From Paenibacillus gorillae (lineage in GTDB: Bacteria; Bacillota; Bacilli; Paenibacillales; Paenibacillaceae), in NCBI RefSeq assembly GCF_000513275.1, contig NZ_CBVJ010000106.1, positions 62,001 through 126,000 of the forward strand: 64,000 nucleotides of DNA. Direction: 5' to 3'. Numbering within the stretch: the first letter of the stretch is position 1; each line of letters starts with the position of its first letter. Under the pieces are notes generated by a model, which did no database searches, had not been told where the DNA came from, and saw only the letters and a program-made list of their open reading frames with translations. The position numbers and the translations under genes were made by a program. Shown one piece after another: positions 26,163 through 36,674 of this stretch.

Positions 26163-27473
26163 ATGGCTATGCAACGGACAACTTCTGAAACGTTATACAA
26201 GGAGGCGCTGGAGCACATCGTCGGCGGCGTCAACAGCCCTTCCCGCTCGTACAAAGCGGTAGGCGGCGGTGCGCCAGTGTTTATGAAAAGGGCGGAAGGC
26301 GCTTATTTCTGGGATGTGGACGATAACCGCTACATCGATTATCTTGCCGCTTACGGCCCTATCATTGCGGGACATGCCCATCCTCATATTACAGAAGCGA
26401 TTATTCGCGCCGCACAGAACGGCGTCTTGTACGGCACGCCAACCGAGCTGGAGATCAAGCTTGCACGCATGCTGAAGGAAGCGATCCCCTCTCTCGACAA
26501 AGTACGGTTCGTCAATTCTGGCACGGAAGCGGTAATGACGACAATTCGTGTCGCCCGCGCCTTTACGAAGCGCAATAAAATTATTAAATTCGCCGGCTGC
26601 TACCACGGCCACTCCGATCTTGTACTTGTCGCGGCTGGTTCAGGCCCTTCAACGCTTGGCATCCCAGACAGCGCCGGTATCCCGACCAGCATTGCACAAG
26701 AGGTCATTACGGTGCCCTTCAACGATCTGGACTCACTCCGAATCGCATTGGAGCGCTGGGGCGACGAGACGGCCGCTGTTATGGTGGAACCGATCGTCGG
26801 CAATTTCGGCATGGTGATGCCGGAGCCCGGCTTCCTCGAAGGCTTATGCCGCATGACCCGCGAGGCTGGTGCGCTTGTCATTTATGATGAAGTCATTACC
26901 GCTTTCCGTTTCCATTACGGCACCGCGCAAACCTTCACCGCCTTCCCTGATTTCGCTGCGATTGAACCGGATTTGACCGCTCTTGGCAAAGTCATTGGCG
27001 GCGGCTTGCCTATTGGCGCTTACGGCGGCAAGAAACATATCATGGAACAGGTCGCTCCGCTTGGTCCTGCCTATCAGGCCGGAACGATGGCAGGTAATCC
27101 TGCATCAATTTCCTCCGGCATAGCTTGTCTGGAGGTGCTGCAAGAGCAGGGCATCTACGAGCGTATGGACCAGCTTGCGGCCCAATTGGCAGACGGCCTC
27201 GCAGCTTCGGCTTCGAAGCACGGCGTACCGCTTACGATTAATCGCATCCGCGGCTCATTCTCAGCCCATTTCTGCGATCATCCCGTAACGAACTATGATC
27301 AGGCACAGGATACAGACGGCGAGCTGTTTGGTCGCTTCTTCAAGCTGATGCTGGATCAGGGTATCAATCTCGCGCCTTCGAAATACGAAGCGTGGTTTTT
27401 AACAATTGCCCACACACAAGAGGATATCACTACAACCATTGCAGCAGCCGATTACGCACTGTCCAGACTGTAG
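26163..27473 (+). CDS. gsaB: Glutamate-1-semialdehyde 2,1-aminomutase (GsaB/HemL2 type)
   Basis: This PLP enzyme converts glutamate-1-semialdehyde to 5-aminolevulinate, the first committed tetrapyrrole precursor. It has 436 residues, full length. The N-terminal [20 protein letters not shown], the [15 protein letters not shown] phosphate-binding region, the YDEVITAFR aspartate and the PLP lysine in [16 protein letters not shown] are all present. The closest match I recall is Bacillus GsaB rather than the hem-operon HemL, and no other hem gene is near. The start at 26163 follows GAAGGAGGA; a longer in-frame start at 26067 would overlap the preceding terminator, so it is rejected. Confidence 0.88.
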   Translation: MAMQRTTSETLYKEALEHIVGGVNSPSRSYKAVGGGAPVFMKRAEGAYFWDVDDNRYIDYLAAYGPIIAGHAHPHITEAIIRAAQNGVLYGTPTELEIKLARMLKEAIPSLDKVRFVNSGTEAVMTTIRVARAFTKRNKIIKFAGCYHGHSDLVLVAAGSGPSTLGIPDSAGIPTSIAQEVITVPFNDLDSLRIALERWGDETAAVMVEPIVGNFGMVMPEPGFLEGLCRMTREAGALVIYDEVITAFRFHYGTAQTFTAFPDFAAIEPDLTALGKVIGGGLPIGAYGGKKHIMEQVAPLGPAYQAGTMAGNPASISSGIACLEVLQEQGIYERMDQLAAQLADGLAASASKHGVPLTINRIRGSFSAHFCDHPVTNYDQAQDTDGELFGRFFKLMLDQGINLAPSKYEAWFLTIAHTQEDITTTIAAADYALSRL

Positions 27474-27680
27474 AAAGCCCCCTTTATGCACATCTGTTCA
27501 TAAATAACGGACAAACTGGGGGTAACGGAGCAGCTTTGCTCCGATTTCCGGTTTTCACTACGGTTTGTATTGATTTTCTATGCACATGTGCAAAACAATA
27601 CCGCTAATGCACGCTTTCACAAGCAGCTATCCACATGTGTATAACTAACTTTTCATATCGTTAATCATCGTTATCCATAC

Positions 27681-27717
27681 AAAGAAACGCGCACCGGATT
27701 CGGCGCGCGTTTTCTTT
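27681..27717. terminator. Terminator between gsaB and the glucanase gene
   Basis: Arms around AAAGAAACGCGC...CCG and CGGCGCGCGTTTTCTTT pair with a single bulge and a GATT loop. It is T-rich on the plus strand and A/G-rich on the other, and lies 3 bases past the stop codon of the minus-strand glucanase gene. It probably serves both convergent genes. Confidence 0.8.
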
Positions 27718-27720
27718 GTT

Positions 27721-30700
27721 TTACGAATAAGCTTCAATTTCATACAAGGAAGGACCGTAGGGAGCAAAACCTTTCTCCGTAATGTATATACGGATGTAAC
27801 GTCCAGCACTTCCTTCATCTAGAGCGATGGTCTCGGTTCTCGCTTCAGCTTGCAGCTCTCTGCTTGCTGTAGCAACCGTCTGCCAGGCTGCGCTTTCCGG
27901 TGAAATGTCGTCACCCGGCTGAGCAACTTGAATAGCAATGGTCTTTCCATATGCCGTCTCCCATACGAGAACCAGCTTCGATAAAGACTGTACACTGCCC
28001 AGATCGACGACAATCCACTCCGGATTCATCGGCGTTCCTTGATTGTCCTCCCACTTCGCTTCCCAGCGTGACTGCCTGTTTCCATCCGTCATTACATTCG
28101 GATCGAAATTCGTATTGCTGCTGGAAGCCGTAACAGCCTTGTTCAGCGCCAGGTTGATTTCGGCCGCAATGACCTGCACAACCTCGGCCGCCCGGTAGCC
28201 CTCGGCTTCAATCGTAACGGTAAAGCTTCCCGATTGATTAAAGCGGCTAGCAGACAATGTGATCTTGCCTGGAGCAACACTGTAATCCGAACCGGCAAAT
28301 AATTCAGTTCCGTTCACTCGCACTTTGGAAATAGCAGCTTCCCATGCCGTATCGGTCGCAAAGGTCAGCTCAATCGGCCTGCCCAGCTTGTTGTCGGTTG
28401 TATCTGCTGTGACGGCTGGAGGAACGAGCAGCTCAGGATCTGGCGCGCCAACCGGCGTTCCATAGACCTCCAGCTCCCAAAGCGAGTAACCGTAAATCGT
28501 ACCTCTCGTCTGTCCGAGAATCCGGACATGTCTTGCCTCTGCTGCAGCTAACGGAATGTTGTCTAATCCGCCGTTGCCATTCGATTCCGAATAGGCGTCC
28601 GTCCAGTCTCCCTCTTCAGGCTGGGCTGCGATGGAAGTTTGAACCTTGTACGCTTTGCCGAATGCGCCTTCCCAGCTTAGAACAACGCTTTGCAGTGAAT
28701 ACAAACGCCCCAGATCAACAGCGATCCATTGATTGTCGGACGTTGCGCTCTCCCAGCGGGTTCCTCCCGGTCCTTCTCCCCGGCCGTCAACCGCATTGCC
28801 TGCCGGTTGAACATTGGAGGAAGCCGTCGCTGTTTTGTTGAGCGCTACATTGCTTGCGTTCGTCTTGATTGGCTGCGTGACCTCGGTATTGGCGTATCCG
28901 TTCGCTTTAATAAGGATTGAATAGCTCTTCACTGCTGTGAACAGAGTTCCGTCCAATGTAATTTTGCCCGGCTCAATGACCCGTTTGCCCGGATCAACCG
29001 CAATGCCATCGACGGTAATTGCCGTTATAGCACTCCGCCATGCCGGCTGATCTGCAAAGGTCAGCTCGATGTTTTGGCCCACTTTGTTATCCGTGGTATC
29101 CGCGGCAACAGCTGGACCAGCAGGCACTTCCTTCAACACGACATCGTCGAAATAAATCGTATGGCTGCCGTTTGGCACGTTTTGATCACCGATAATGATG
29201 TTGCCTAGCAAATACTTGACCGTCAATGTCGTATTCGCCTGCGGAATCAGCGTTTTCTTATGCACCACTGATTCGTCGCCTGTTAAGCTGAACGCCGCTT
29301 TTTCCCCGTTGTTATAACCGGTCAGCTCCACTTCGATCGGACGATTGACCGAAGACCAAGCGCGGAAGCTAAGTTCATACGCTTTGCCCGCTTCCAGCTT
29401 AATTCCCGATTGCATAAATTGCGTCGACCAGCTGATCGGCACATTCCACTCCGGGTGAATGCCCCCGTGATAGTGAATATCTAGACGTGCCTTTCCATCC
29501 TCGACGGTATACTCCGAATAATCGGGATTTTCCGTCCAATATTCCCAAGCCGACTTGCCGCTAGACATGTCGCCGTTTAAGATCAGATTGCCGTCTGACG
29601 GATAGATCGCTTGGCGAATGACAGCATCGACATAGCCAGCTGCTTTCAGATGAATCTCGTAATTGCCGTCATGGCTAAAAACATTCGAATGAATGATGAC
29701 CGCATTCTGCTCAATCTCATAATCGCCAATTGTCAGCGCCGTGCCGTCAATCTCAATGCCCGTTAATGCCTGCTGCCAGCCGCTATTGCCCGCATAAGCA
29801 ATCGTAATGGCATTGCCTACCTTGTTGTCCGTCTTATCCGCGACGACAGTCGGAGCCTGGAGCAGAGGCGCATTTCTCACCTTCAGCACCACATTATCGA
29901 TGGTGATCGTATGAGCGCCTGCAGGGCTGTTTGAAGTTTTACCAAGCTGGAACTTCAAAGCCAGCGTATCGTCAGCAGGCATTCTGAACTTCAACATATA
30001 GTGCGATACGTCCTGCCCGATAGAATAGGAGCTCGATGCATAGCGCTGGTAGCCTGCATTTTCGAGCGTAAGCAGAATGTCACGCGCTGCCGTTGACTTC
30101 GCATCAAAGGAAAGCTCGTAATTTAATCCTTCCTTGAGCTTCAAGCCCGATTGGCTAACCATAACGGAGTACGTGTTGGCGCCTGTATTCGATATTTGAA
30201 TGTTAGCTTCTCCGGCTGCGGCAGAATAGCTTGCTGCCCCCTCCGTGTACGTCTCCCAATGATTCAATCCGTCGAAGAAGTCGCCATTCTGAATCGGGTA
30301 AAGATCAATGCCGCTAAAATCAACGTTGCGGTCTGTCAGCCGGATCAAGCTGATCTGATCCAGTACGACAACGCCCGCCTGACCGCCCAGCAGGAAGATC
30401 AGCTGGCTTTCGGGGTCGGTCACGCCGTCCTCCATATCAAATTGAACCGTATGCTTCGCTAATGCAGTACCAATAGCGATGTCCGTCTTCGAAGTATAGA
30501 CCGAAGAACCATCTTTGCTTCTCAGCTCGACGCCCACTGTTCCCGCAGAAGGAGCGCTAGCCCAGAACGTTAGCTCATACGTATCGCTCTGCTGCAAGTT
30601 AATGCCCTTCTGCCGCAGCTTAACGGCATTAACATCTGCACTGCTTCCTGGAATCTGAACTTCCAGCTGTCTGCGGGAAGCATCAACAAAACCGTCTGCA

Positions 30701-33700
30701 CCTTCCAGCTTCCAGTAGTTCATCCGGTCCATCGTACCGAGATCAAAGCTGCCGTTGTACACATGCTCGCCGTTCCCCATCGGCGCTTTGGCTGCGTCCA
30801 AATCGACGAGCTCATCGACCTCTTCAAGCCTCACATTGCCGATCCAGACGGATTTCGTATTGCCGCCGAGGTTGAACTCCAGACGAGCGGTAGAATCCGT
30901 ATCCGCTGTCATCTGGAACCGGTACTCATAATGTCCGGCAACTGATGTTAACGGAACGTTATAATTATCCGTATACGCTCCCCAGCCGTTGTCATCGTCG
31001 CCCCCCAGCTTCACGCTGATGCTGCGGTCGCCGGACGCTTTCGCATCAAAGCTCAGTTTATACATATGCCCTTTGACTAACGTGGCGTATTGGATGAGCT
31101 GAAGCGCATGCGCAGCATTGCCGCCGCTCGTAATATCCACTTTGGCAAAGCCGCCGTCTATCGAAGCTGAGCCTGCTCCGCCAAAGGCTGGCGTGTGGAG
31201 GAAGTTCCAATACAAGCTGTCCAGCAGCTTATCTGCTGTATCAATATCCTTTAAGCCTTTCACAAAGGCAGGATCATAGATATAGTTGCCGTCGATTGCA
31301 GGCTTCGCATCGGCCGGCATCGGTTCTTTGTCCAGAGAAGGCTCAACCGGCGTTTTGTAAGGTCTGCCTGTCAGCTCGTAGGCGCGGACATAGTCCACTA
31401 CCATCTCGCCGGGAATCTTCGAATCATCAGGCGGCCTGTTGCCGTCATACACGCCGCCAACTGCTAGATTCAATATGATATAGAATGGCTTGTCGAACGG
31501 AGCCGGGAATGCATACTTATCCGGCTGATCTGCTCCCCAGCTATGCCAGTTGTTGACGGTCTGATAGACTTCTCCATCCACATACCAGCGGATTTCCCCA
31601 GGCTCCCATTCCACACCATACGTATGGAAATCCGAAATTTTGCCGCCATCCGGGAACGTAAACGCTTTGCCGGTGCTGCGGTTGTTCGGAGCCCCTTTAC
31701 CAAAGTGAATCGTGCCGCCAACCTCCTCCGGCAATCTTCCCTTCGCTTCCATAATGTCGAGCTCGCCTGATGACGCCCAGCCGCCATATTCACTGTCCGC
31801 AGGCATCATCCAGAATGCAGGCCATAGACCCTGGCCTTCCGGCAGCTTCATTCTCGCTTCGAATTTGCCATACGCTTGCGTGAACGTCGGCTGAGTCCAT
31901 AGGCGTCCTGACGTATAGCCCTTGCCGCCAAAGTTTTCTTTGCGCGCTGCAATCGTCAGTTTGCCGTCCTCTACCTTCAAGTTCTCGGGACGATAATACT
32001 GCAGCTCGCCGTTGCCCCAGTCGCTAAGGCCATATTGCGAGCCTGTGCCAAGCTGATAGCCCCATTTGTCCAAATTAACACCATTTGTATCCACCGTTGC
32101 GGACGGATCGTAATTATCGAATTCATCCGACCAAGTGAGGCTCCACATCTTCTCAGCATCGATATGCTGGCGTACGGATGCAAGCTCATACCCCGCAGCG
32201 CTGATTACGATGTTATAATCGCCTGCACTTGGAAATACTGCAGGACTAAATTCGATTTTGCCCGGACTTGCCGTATAGCTGCCATTATCGACTAAAGCCC
32301 CGTTGATCTTCACTGCAGTGATAGCAGCCAGCCATGCCTGCGAAGCCGTATTGTCCGTGAATGTGATGGCGATGGTCTCACCGATTGAATTACCGTCCGC
32401 ATCCTCTAACAGAGCAGGAGGAGCAGTCAGCCGAATCTGATTGGCTGTTGCAGCCTTCTCGCCTGCTGCTTCCTTCGCTCCTTTCAGCTCAAAGCGGACA
32501 TTATCGATAAACAAGTCATGCGCTGCTGAAATTTTCTCTCCTGCATCTTGCGGCTGGCCGAGCAGAAATTTCAAAGCTGCCGTATCATCCTGTGGCATCG
32601 TAAACTCGAATGTATAGCTGTTTGTCGTCTCTTCGATCCGAACCGGCTGATTCAAATAACGATGGTAGACACCATTCTCAGCTATTACTTCGATTTGCCG
32701 GGCTAGCGTCGAGCGGGCGTCAAAGGTTACGAGATAGGTTTTGCCCGATTTCAGCTCCAAGCCGCTTTGCGACAACTGAATATCCCATGGATTAGCGCCT
32801 GTATTGGCTACTGCAGCCTTAAGTGCCCCTCCGGCTGCGGCAATAACCGCACGGGAATCGCCGTCATAATCACCTTGAACATGCTTGCCCCATTGTTCAA
32901 AACCGTCCGTGAAGCTGCCGTTTTTAAGCAGGAACGCTTTCTCACGCGCTCCCTTCTGCTCCACTCGTATTTGCTCAATGTACACATCATGTGCTCCAAG
33001 CGCATTTGCTCCGCTAAGTTTGCCAAGCAGAAGCTTGAACGAGGCCAGTACATCCGCATTCGGTTTGAACTCGTAAGTAAAGGTCTGATAGTCGCCCGTA
33101 AGCTGTACTTTCTGTGAGATATATTTGGTATAGGAAGCGTCGTCAATGACGATTTCCGTCTCCCTGGCGACGCTGGACTTCGCCTTCACCGTCACGACAT
33201 ACGTTTTGCCCTCGCGAAGCTGGAAATCATTCTGCATCAGCATAACGTTGAAGTCTGCAGTGCCTTCATTCGCAATTGCAATTCTCATCCCATCATTAGC
33301 TGTCGTAAAATTGGCGCTGGAGCTATTATTCTCATAACGCCCGAGAACAAAATCCGTCCATCCTGCCTTGCCATTCGAGAAGTCACCGTTCTTCACGGGA
33401 AACTGCTCGGTAAGCGGCAGCTCAGCCTCAGCGGCTGTAAGGTTGACCATCGCGATATCGTCGAGCCGGATATTGGCATTATTGCCGCCCAGCAAGAAGA
33501 CGACTTTACCGTTGGTGTCACCCGCATCGCCCACTGTGAACTGCACTTCGTGTTCGACTGCGGTTGGTGTTAAAGAGACCGAAGTCGTCTCTGCCATATC
33601 TGTACCGTCTGCCTTGCGAATGGCTACAGCGATCGTTCGATTCGCATCGGCACTTGCTTTGAAAGTCAATTTGTACGCATTGTTCGCCTGCAGCTTCAAT

Positions 33701-36537
33701 CCCGGCTGTGACAAAGCAATTGCATCAGCCGAATTGCCGCCATTGGTAATTGCGGCAAGCAGTTCACGGGCCACTGGGTCAACTGATGCTGTGGCGGAAG
33801 CTCCCGCCTGCACATCGAAATTCCAATAGGTCATCCGGTCCATCCGGCCAAGATCGAAGGTGCCGTTATAAATGTAGTTGCCAGCCAAAGGCTCCTTCGG
33901 CAGCTGCTCGTTGAACGGGTCCAGCGGTTCGATTTCCTCCAGCTTCACCCCGCCGATCCAGACCGAATTTGTATTCAGCCCCAGATTGAACTCCAGCCGT
34001 GCCAGCGCATCCGAATTTTCCGTCATGCGGAACGTCATATCATAACGCTGCGGCTCCGTTGTCAGATTGAAGCTGATGCTGTCCGAATACGTCGTCCAAG
34101 AACGGTTTTCTCCGCCGCCGATTTTTGCCGATACCGGACGGCTGGCTGACGCTTTTGCATCGAAACTCAGCTTATACCATCTTCCTTTGCCAACGGTTAC
34201 ATTCTGAATAAGCTGTACTGCATGCGCCGCATTGCCGCTTGCACTAATATCAGCTTTGGCAAATCGCTGTCCGTTCACTGTGTCGACCGATACGGTCCCA
34301 TTCCCGTTGAAATCAGGCATATGGACAAAATTCCAATGCTCCGTATTTAACTGATCTCCTACGTTTGCTACTATACGGAATGGCTCATTATAGGTCACGT
34401 CATGCACATAATTGCCTTCAATCGCTTCTTTATGCGGCTGGGGAAGCGGTTCCTTCTCCACGACCGGCTCTTGAGTCGGATTGAGATATGGTGTGCCTTT
34501 CTCATAGACACGAACATAATCGACTTTCATCTGGGCTGGAATTTTCGAATCGTCGACCGCAACATTATCGAATGTGCCGCCAACCGCCAAATTCAGAATC
34601 ATATAAAACGGCTTATCGAAAGGTGCCGGATACGCATATTTCGCAGGCTTATCCAGCCCGGTGCCGTCCCAGTTGTTCAGCGTCTGATAGACTTCTCCAT
34701 CCACATACCAGCGAATCTCGCCGGGCTCCCATTCAACGCCGTATACATGCTCCTCGGAAATGTTTTTACCGTCTTTAAAATGATAGGTAGCCCCTGTACT
34801 TTTGTTGCCTGGCCAAGGCCTGCCGTAATGGATTGTTCCGCCAACCTCGCCAGGCAGACGTCCCTTCGCTTCCATAATGTCCAGCTCGCCCGAAGTTGCC
34901 CAGACGCCGTATTCACTTTCTGCCGGCATCATCCAGAATGCTGGCCATAGCCCGTTGCCGACCGGCATCGATATTTTTGCTTCGAACTTTCCGTAGGCCT
35001 TCGTAAAGGTCGGCTGTGTATAAATTCTTCCCGACGTATAATCTTTGCCGCCAAAGCCTTCTTTTTTAGCAGTAATGACTAGCTTGCCGTCTTCAACTAG
35101 CATGTTCTCAGAGCGGTAATATTGCTGCTCCTGATTGCCCCAGCCGTCCAGGCCATATTGCGAGCCCGTACCCAACTGATAGCCCCATTTGTCCAGATCG
35201 ACGCCATTGCTGTCCAGATTGCTGCCCGACCGGTCGAACTCATCGCTCCACACGAGATCCCAGTCTTGCTCATGTCCGCCCGGGCTCGGAGTTGGTGTAG
35301 CACTTGGGGATGCACTTGGAGTCGGACTCGGCCCAGTGCCCGGATCTGAAGTAGCACTTGGGCTTGGCGTAGAGCTTGCACCTGGGCTTGGTGTTGAGCC
35401 CGTACCCGAACCGCCTGATCCTGAACCCCCTCCTTGCTGATTACGAACAGGCACGCCTTGCTTCACTTCAAACTTCTCGCCAGCTTTCAATGACTCTTTG
35501 TTGAAGGTCGCAGACCCTGACTCATTATGAACCTCGCCGATATCCGAGTCATTTCCTGCTTCGATAACAGCATTCGTCTCGATATCCAGCGTACCCGCAC
35601 TGGAATCTCCGGAAAATACGACGCGCACCGGACCATCCGTTCGATGAATGACGATATGGTTTACGTTAGAGTCAATAACATGGACGCTGTTCACACCGCC
35701 GCCGTTCACATACACAGTGCCCTTCGCCTGAATTCCCTTCAGCGTCACATCGCCTTCGCCGATACCCGGCGCAAGAATGAGATCGCCATTAATCGTTGCT
35801 TGCTCCAGCGTAACATCTGTCGTGTTAATGATCGCGCTCGCCAGCGTTGCCGCTTTATCGCCGAATTTCCCTTTCCCGGTATAGATTTCTCCTGCCAAAC
35901 GATCAAGCAGTACGACCGCTTCCGCCCTTGTAATCGGCTGCAGCGGCCGAATCGTTCCGTCAGTGAAGCCTTTCATATAACCGCCGGACACAAGGCCGGC
36001 CAGCGCCTCACGGGCAAATGAAGCCACCTTCGCTTGATCTCCAAAACCGTTCAATGATTCCCCGGTCTTCTTCACATGAAAGAGACCAGCAGCAATCGAA
36101 GCCGCTTCCTGTCTTGCGATCGCCTGATCCGGTTTGAAGGTGCCGTCAGGATATCCGGCGATATAGCCGGCTTGGCGGCCAATGTCGACCTGCTCCCCAT
36201 ACCAGGCTTCGTCCCCCACATCGGTAAATCGGGATGCTCCTTCTTTCCCTTTCGTATGAAATCCGAACAGCGTATTGACAAGCTTGACGAACTCTGCGCG
36301 AGTAATCTGCTTATCCGGTTTGAATTGTCCGTCCGGGTAGCTGCTGACAAGCCCTTTCGACGACCATTTGCTGATCTGTGCTGAAGCCCAGTGTCCATTT
36401 AAGCTCACATCCGGCTCGCCGGACGTTGTGGATGACGCTTGAACCGCCGGTATGTAACCCGCTAACATCGTCAAACAAAGTGCGAATACTCCAATCTTTC
36501 TGCCCAGCTTTTTCGTTGCATTTTTCTTCCATTTCAT
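27721..36537 (-). CDS. S-layer anchored tandem GH16 endo-beta-1,3-glucanase (laminarinase)
   Basis: This encodes 2,938 residues. A signal peptide (1-35) is followed by three SLH domains (about 46-90, 105-150, 165-212) that bind secondary cell-wall polymer, a beta-rich segment (230-345) and a Ser/Pro/Thr linker (355-420). GH16 catalytic domain 1 spans about 425-680 and domain 2 about 1464-1720. Both keep the catalytic motif GELDIMEAKG (Glu at about 551 and 1593). Between and after them are about eight carbohydrate-binding modules resembling CBM4/CBM9 families (e.g. LLKNGSFTDGFEQWG). There are four short DUF1533-like repeats (e.g. VTADTTDNKLGRPIELTFA) and two F5/8-type C domains (about 2561-2692 and 2794-2938). 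It likely cleaves laminarin or curdlan-like glucans at the cell surface. The ATG follows GAAGGAGG, with a perfect cre site upstream. Confidence 0.95.
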   Translation of the reverse strand: MKWKKNATKKLGRKIGVFALCLTMLAGYIPAVQASSTTSGEPDVSLNGHWASAQISKWSSKGLVSSYPDGQFKPDKQITRAEFVKLVNTLFGFHTKGKEGASRFTDVGDEAWYGEQVDIGRQAGYIAGYPDGTFKPDQAIARQEAASIAAGLFHVKKTGESLNGFGDQAKVASFAREALAGLVSGGYMKGFTDGTIRPLQPITRAEAVVLLDRLAGEIYTGKGKFGDKAATLASAIINTTDVTLEQATINGDLILAPGIGEGDVTLKGIQAKGTVYVNGGGVNSVHVIDSNVNHIVIHRTDGPVRVVFSGDSSAGTLDIETNAVIEAGNDSDIGEVHNESGSATFNKESLKAGEKFEVKQGVPVRNQQGGGSGSGGSGTGSTPSPGASSTPSPSATSDPGTGPSPTPSASPSATPTPSPGGHEQDWDLVWSDEFDRSGSNLDSNGVDLDKWGYQLGTGSQYGLDGWGNQEQQYYRSENMLVEDGKLVITAKKEGFGGKDYTSGRIYTQPTFTKAYGKFEAKISMPVGNGLWPAFWMMPAESEYGVWATSGELDIMEAKGRLPGEVGGTIHYGRPWPGNKSTGATYHFKDGKNISEEHVYGVEWEPGEIRWYVDGEVYQTLNNWDGTGLDKPAKYAYPAPFDKPFYMILNLAVGGTFDNVAVDDSKIPAQMKVDYVRVYEKGTPYLNPTQEPVVEKEPLPQPHKEAIEGNYVHDVTYNEPFRIVANVGDQLNTEHWNFVHMPDFNGNGTVSVDTVNGQRFAKADISASGNAAHAVQLIQNVTVGKGRWYKLSFDAKASASRPVSAKIGGGENRSWTTYSDSISFNLTTEPQRYDMTFRMTENSDALARLEFNLGLNTNSVWIGGVKLEEIEPLDPFNEQLPKEPLAGNYIYNGTFDLGRMDRMTYWNFDVQAGASATASVDPVARELLAAITNGGNSADAIALSQPGLKLQANNAYKLTFKASADANRTIAVAIRKADGTDMAETTSVSLTPTAVEHEVQFTVGDAGDTNGKVVFLLGGNNANIRLDDIAMVNLTAAEAELPLTEQFPVKNGDFSNGKAGWTDFVLGRYENNSSSANFTTANDGMRIAIANEGTADFNVMLMQNDFQLREGKTYVVTVKAKSSVARETEIVIDDASYTKYISQKVQLTGDYQTFTYEFKPNADVLASFKLLLGKLSGANALGAHDVYIEQIRVEQKGAREKAFLLKNGSFTDGFEQWGKHVQGDYDGDSRAVIAAAGGALKAAVANTGANPWDIQLSQSGLELKSGKTYLVTFDARSTLARQIEVIAENGVYHRYLNQPVRIEETTNSYTFEFTMPQDDTAALKFLLGQPQDAGEKISAAHDLFIDNVRFELKGAKEAAGEKAATANQIRLTAPPALLEDADGNSIGETIAITFTDNTASQAWLAAITAVKINGALVDNGSYTASPGKIEFSPAVFPSAGDYNIVISAAGYELASVRQHIDAEKMWSLTWSDEFDNYDPSATVDTNGVNLDKWGYQLGTGSQYGLSDWGNGELQYYRPENLKVEDGKLTIAARKENFGGKGYTSGRLWTQPTFTQAYGKFEARMKLPEGQGLWPAFWMMPADSEYGGWASSGELDIMEAKGRLPEEVGGTIHFGKGAPNNRSTGKAFTFPDGGKISDFHTYGVEWEPGEIRWYVDGEVYQTVNNWHSWGADQPDKYAFPAPFDKPFYIILNLAVGGVYDGNRPPDDSKIPGEMVVDYVRAYELTGRPYKTPVEPSLDKEPMPADAKPAIDGNYIYDPAFVKGLKDIDTADKLLDSLYWNFLHTPAFGGAGSASIDGGFAKVDITSGGNAAHALQLIQYATLVKGHMYKLSFDAKASGDRSISVKLGGDDDNGWGAYTDNYNVPLTSVAGHYEYRFQMTADTDSTARLEFNLGGNTKSVWIGNVRLEEVDELVDLDAAKAPMGNGEHVYNGSFDLGTMDRMNYWKLEGADGFVDASRRQLEVQIPGSSADVNAVKLRQKGINLQQSDTYELTFWASAPSAGTVGVELRSKDGSSVYTSKTDIAIGTALAKHTVQFDMEDGVTDPESQLIFLLGGQAGVVVLDQISLIRLTDRNVDFSGIDLYPIQNGDFFDGLNHWETYTEGAASYSAAAGEANIQISNTGANTYSVMVSQSGLKLKEGLNYELSFDAKSTAARDILLTLENAGYQRYASSSYSIGQDVSHYMLKFRMPADDTLALKFQLGKTSNSPAGAHTITIDNVVLKVRNAPLLQAPTVVADKTDNKVGNAITIAYAGNSGWQQALTGIEIDGTALTIGDYEIEQNAVIIHSNVFSHDGNYEIHLKAAGYVDAVIRQAIYPSDGNLILNGDMSSGKSAWEYWTENPDYSEYTVEDGKARLDIHYHGGIHPEWNVPISWSTQFMQSGIKLEAGKAYELSFRAWSSVNRPIEVELTGYNNGEKAAFSLTGDESVVHKKTLIPQANTTLTVKYLLGNIIIGDQNVPNGSHTIYFDDVVLKEVPAGPAVAADTTDNKVGQNIELTFADQPAWRSAITAITVDGIAVDPGKRVIEPGKITLDGTLFTAVKSYSILIKANGYANTEVTQPIKTNASNVALNKTATASSNVQPAGNAVDGRGEGPGGTRWESATSDNQWIAVDLGRLYSLQSVVLSWEGAFGKAYKVQTSIAAQPEEGDWTDAYSESNGNGGLDNIPLAAAEARHVRILGQTRGTIYGYSLWELEVYGTPVGAPDPELLVPPAVTADTTDNKLGRPIELTFATDTAWEAAISKVRVNGTELFAGSDYSVAPGKITLSASRFNQSGSFTVTIEAEGYRAAEVVQVIAAEINLALNKAVTASSSNTNFDPNVMTDGNRQSRWEAKWEDNQGTPMNPEWIVVDLGSVQSLSKLVLVWETAYGKTIAIQVAQPGDDISPESAAWQTVATASRELQAEARTETIALDEGSAGRYIRIYITEKGFAPYGPSLYEIEAYS

Positions 36538-36560
36538 TATGCTGCAGCCTCCTTCGGTTA

Positions 36561-36578
36561 TTTGAAAGCGCTAACAAT
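36561..36578 (-). promoter_or_regulatory. CcpA binding site (cre), perfect consensus match, upstream of the glucanase
   Basis: TTTGAAAGCGCTAACAAT matches the cre consensus WWTGNAARCGNWWWCAWW at every position. It lies 24-41 bases before the glucanase start codon, a location suited to repression of transcription when glucose is present. Confidence 0.8.
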
Positions 36579-36600
36579 TAATGGCTTTAATAAATCCGCG

Positions 36601-36660
36601 CAACAGAAAAGGAATGCCCTTGCTAAAGATGCAGGCATTCCTTTTCCTTTGTTCAACGCG
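36601..36660 (-). terminator. Terminator after the solute-binding protein gene
   Basis: Thirteen-base arms (36606-36618 and 36634-36646; GAAAAGGAATGCC and its complement) sit between the solute-binding protein and glucanase genes. Imperfect outer pairing extends the stem. It makes independent transcription of the glucanase likely. Confidence 0.8.
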
Positions 36661-36674
36661 CTAAATTCATTGGA

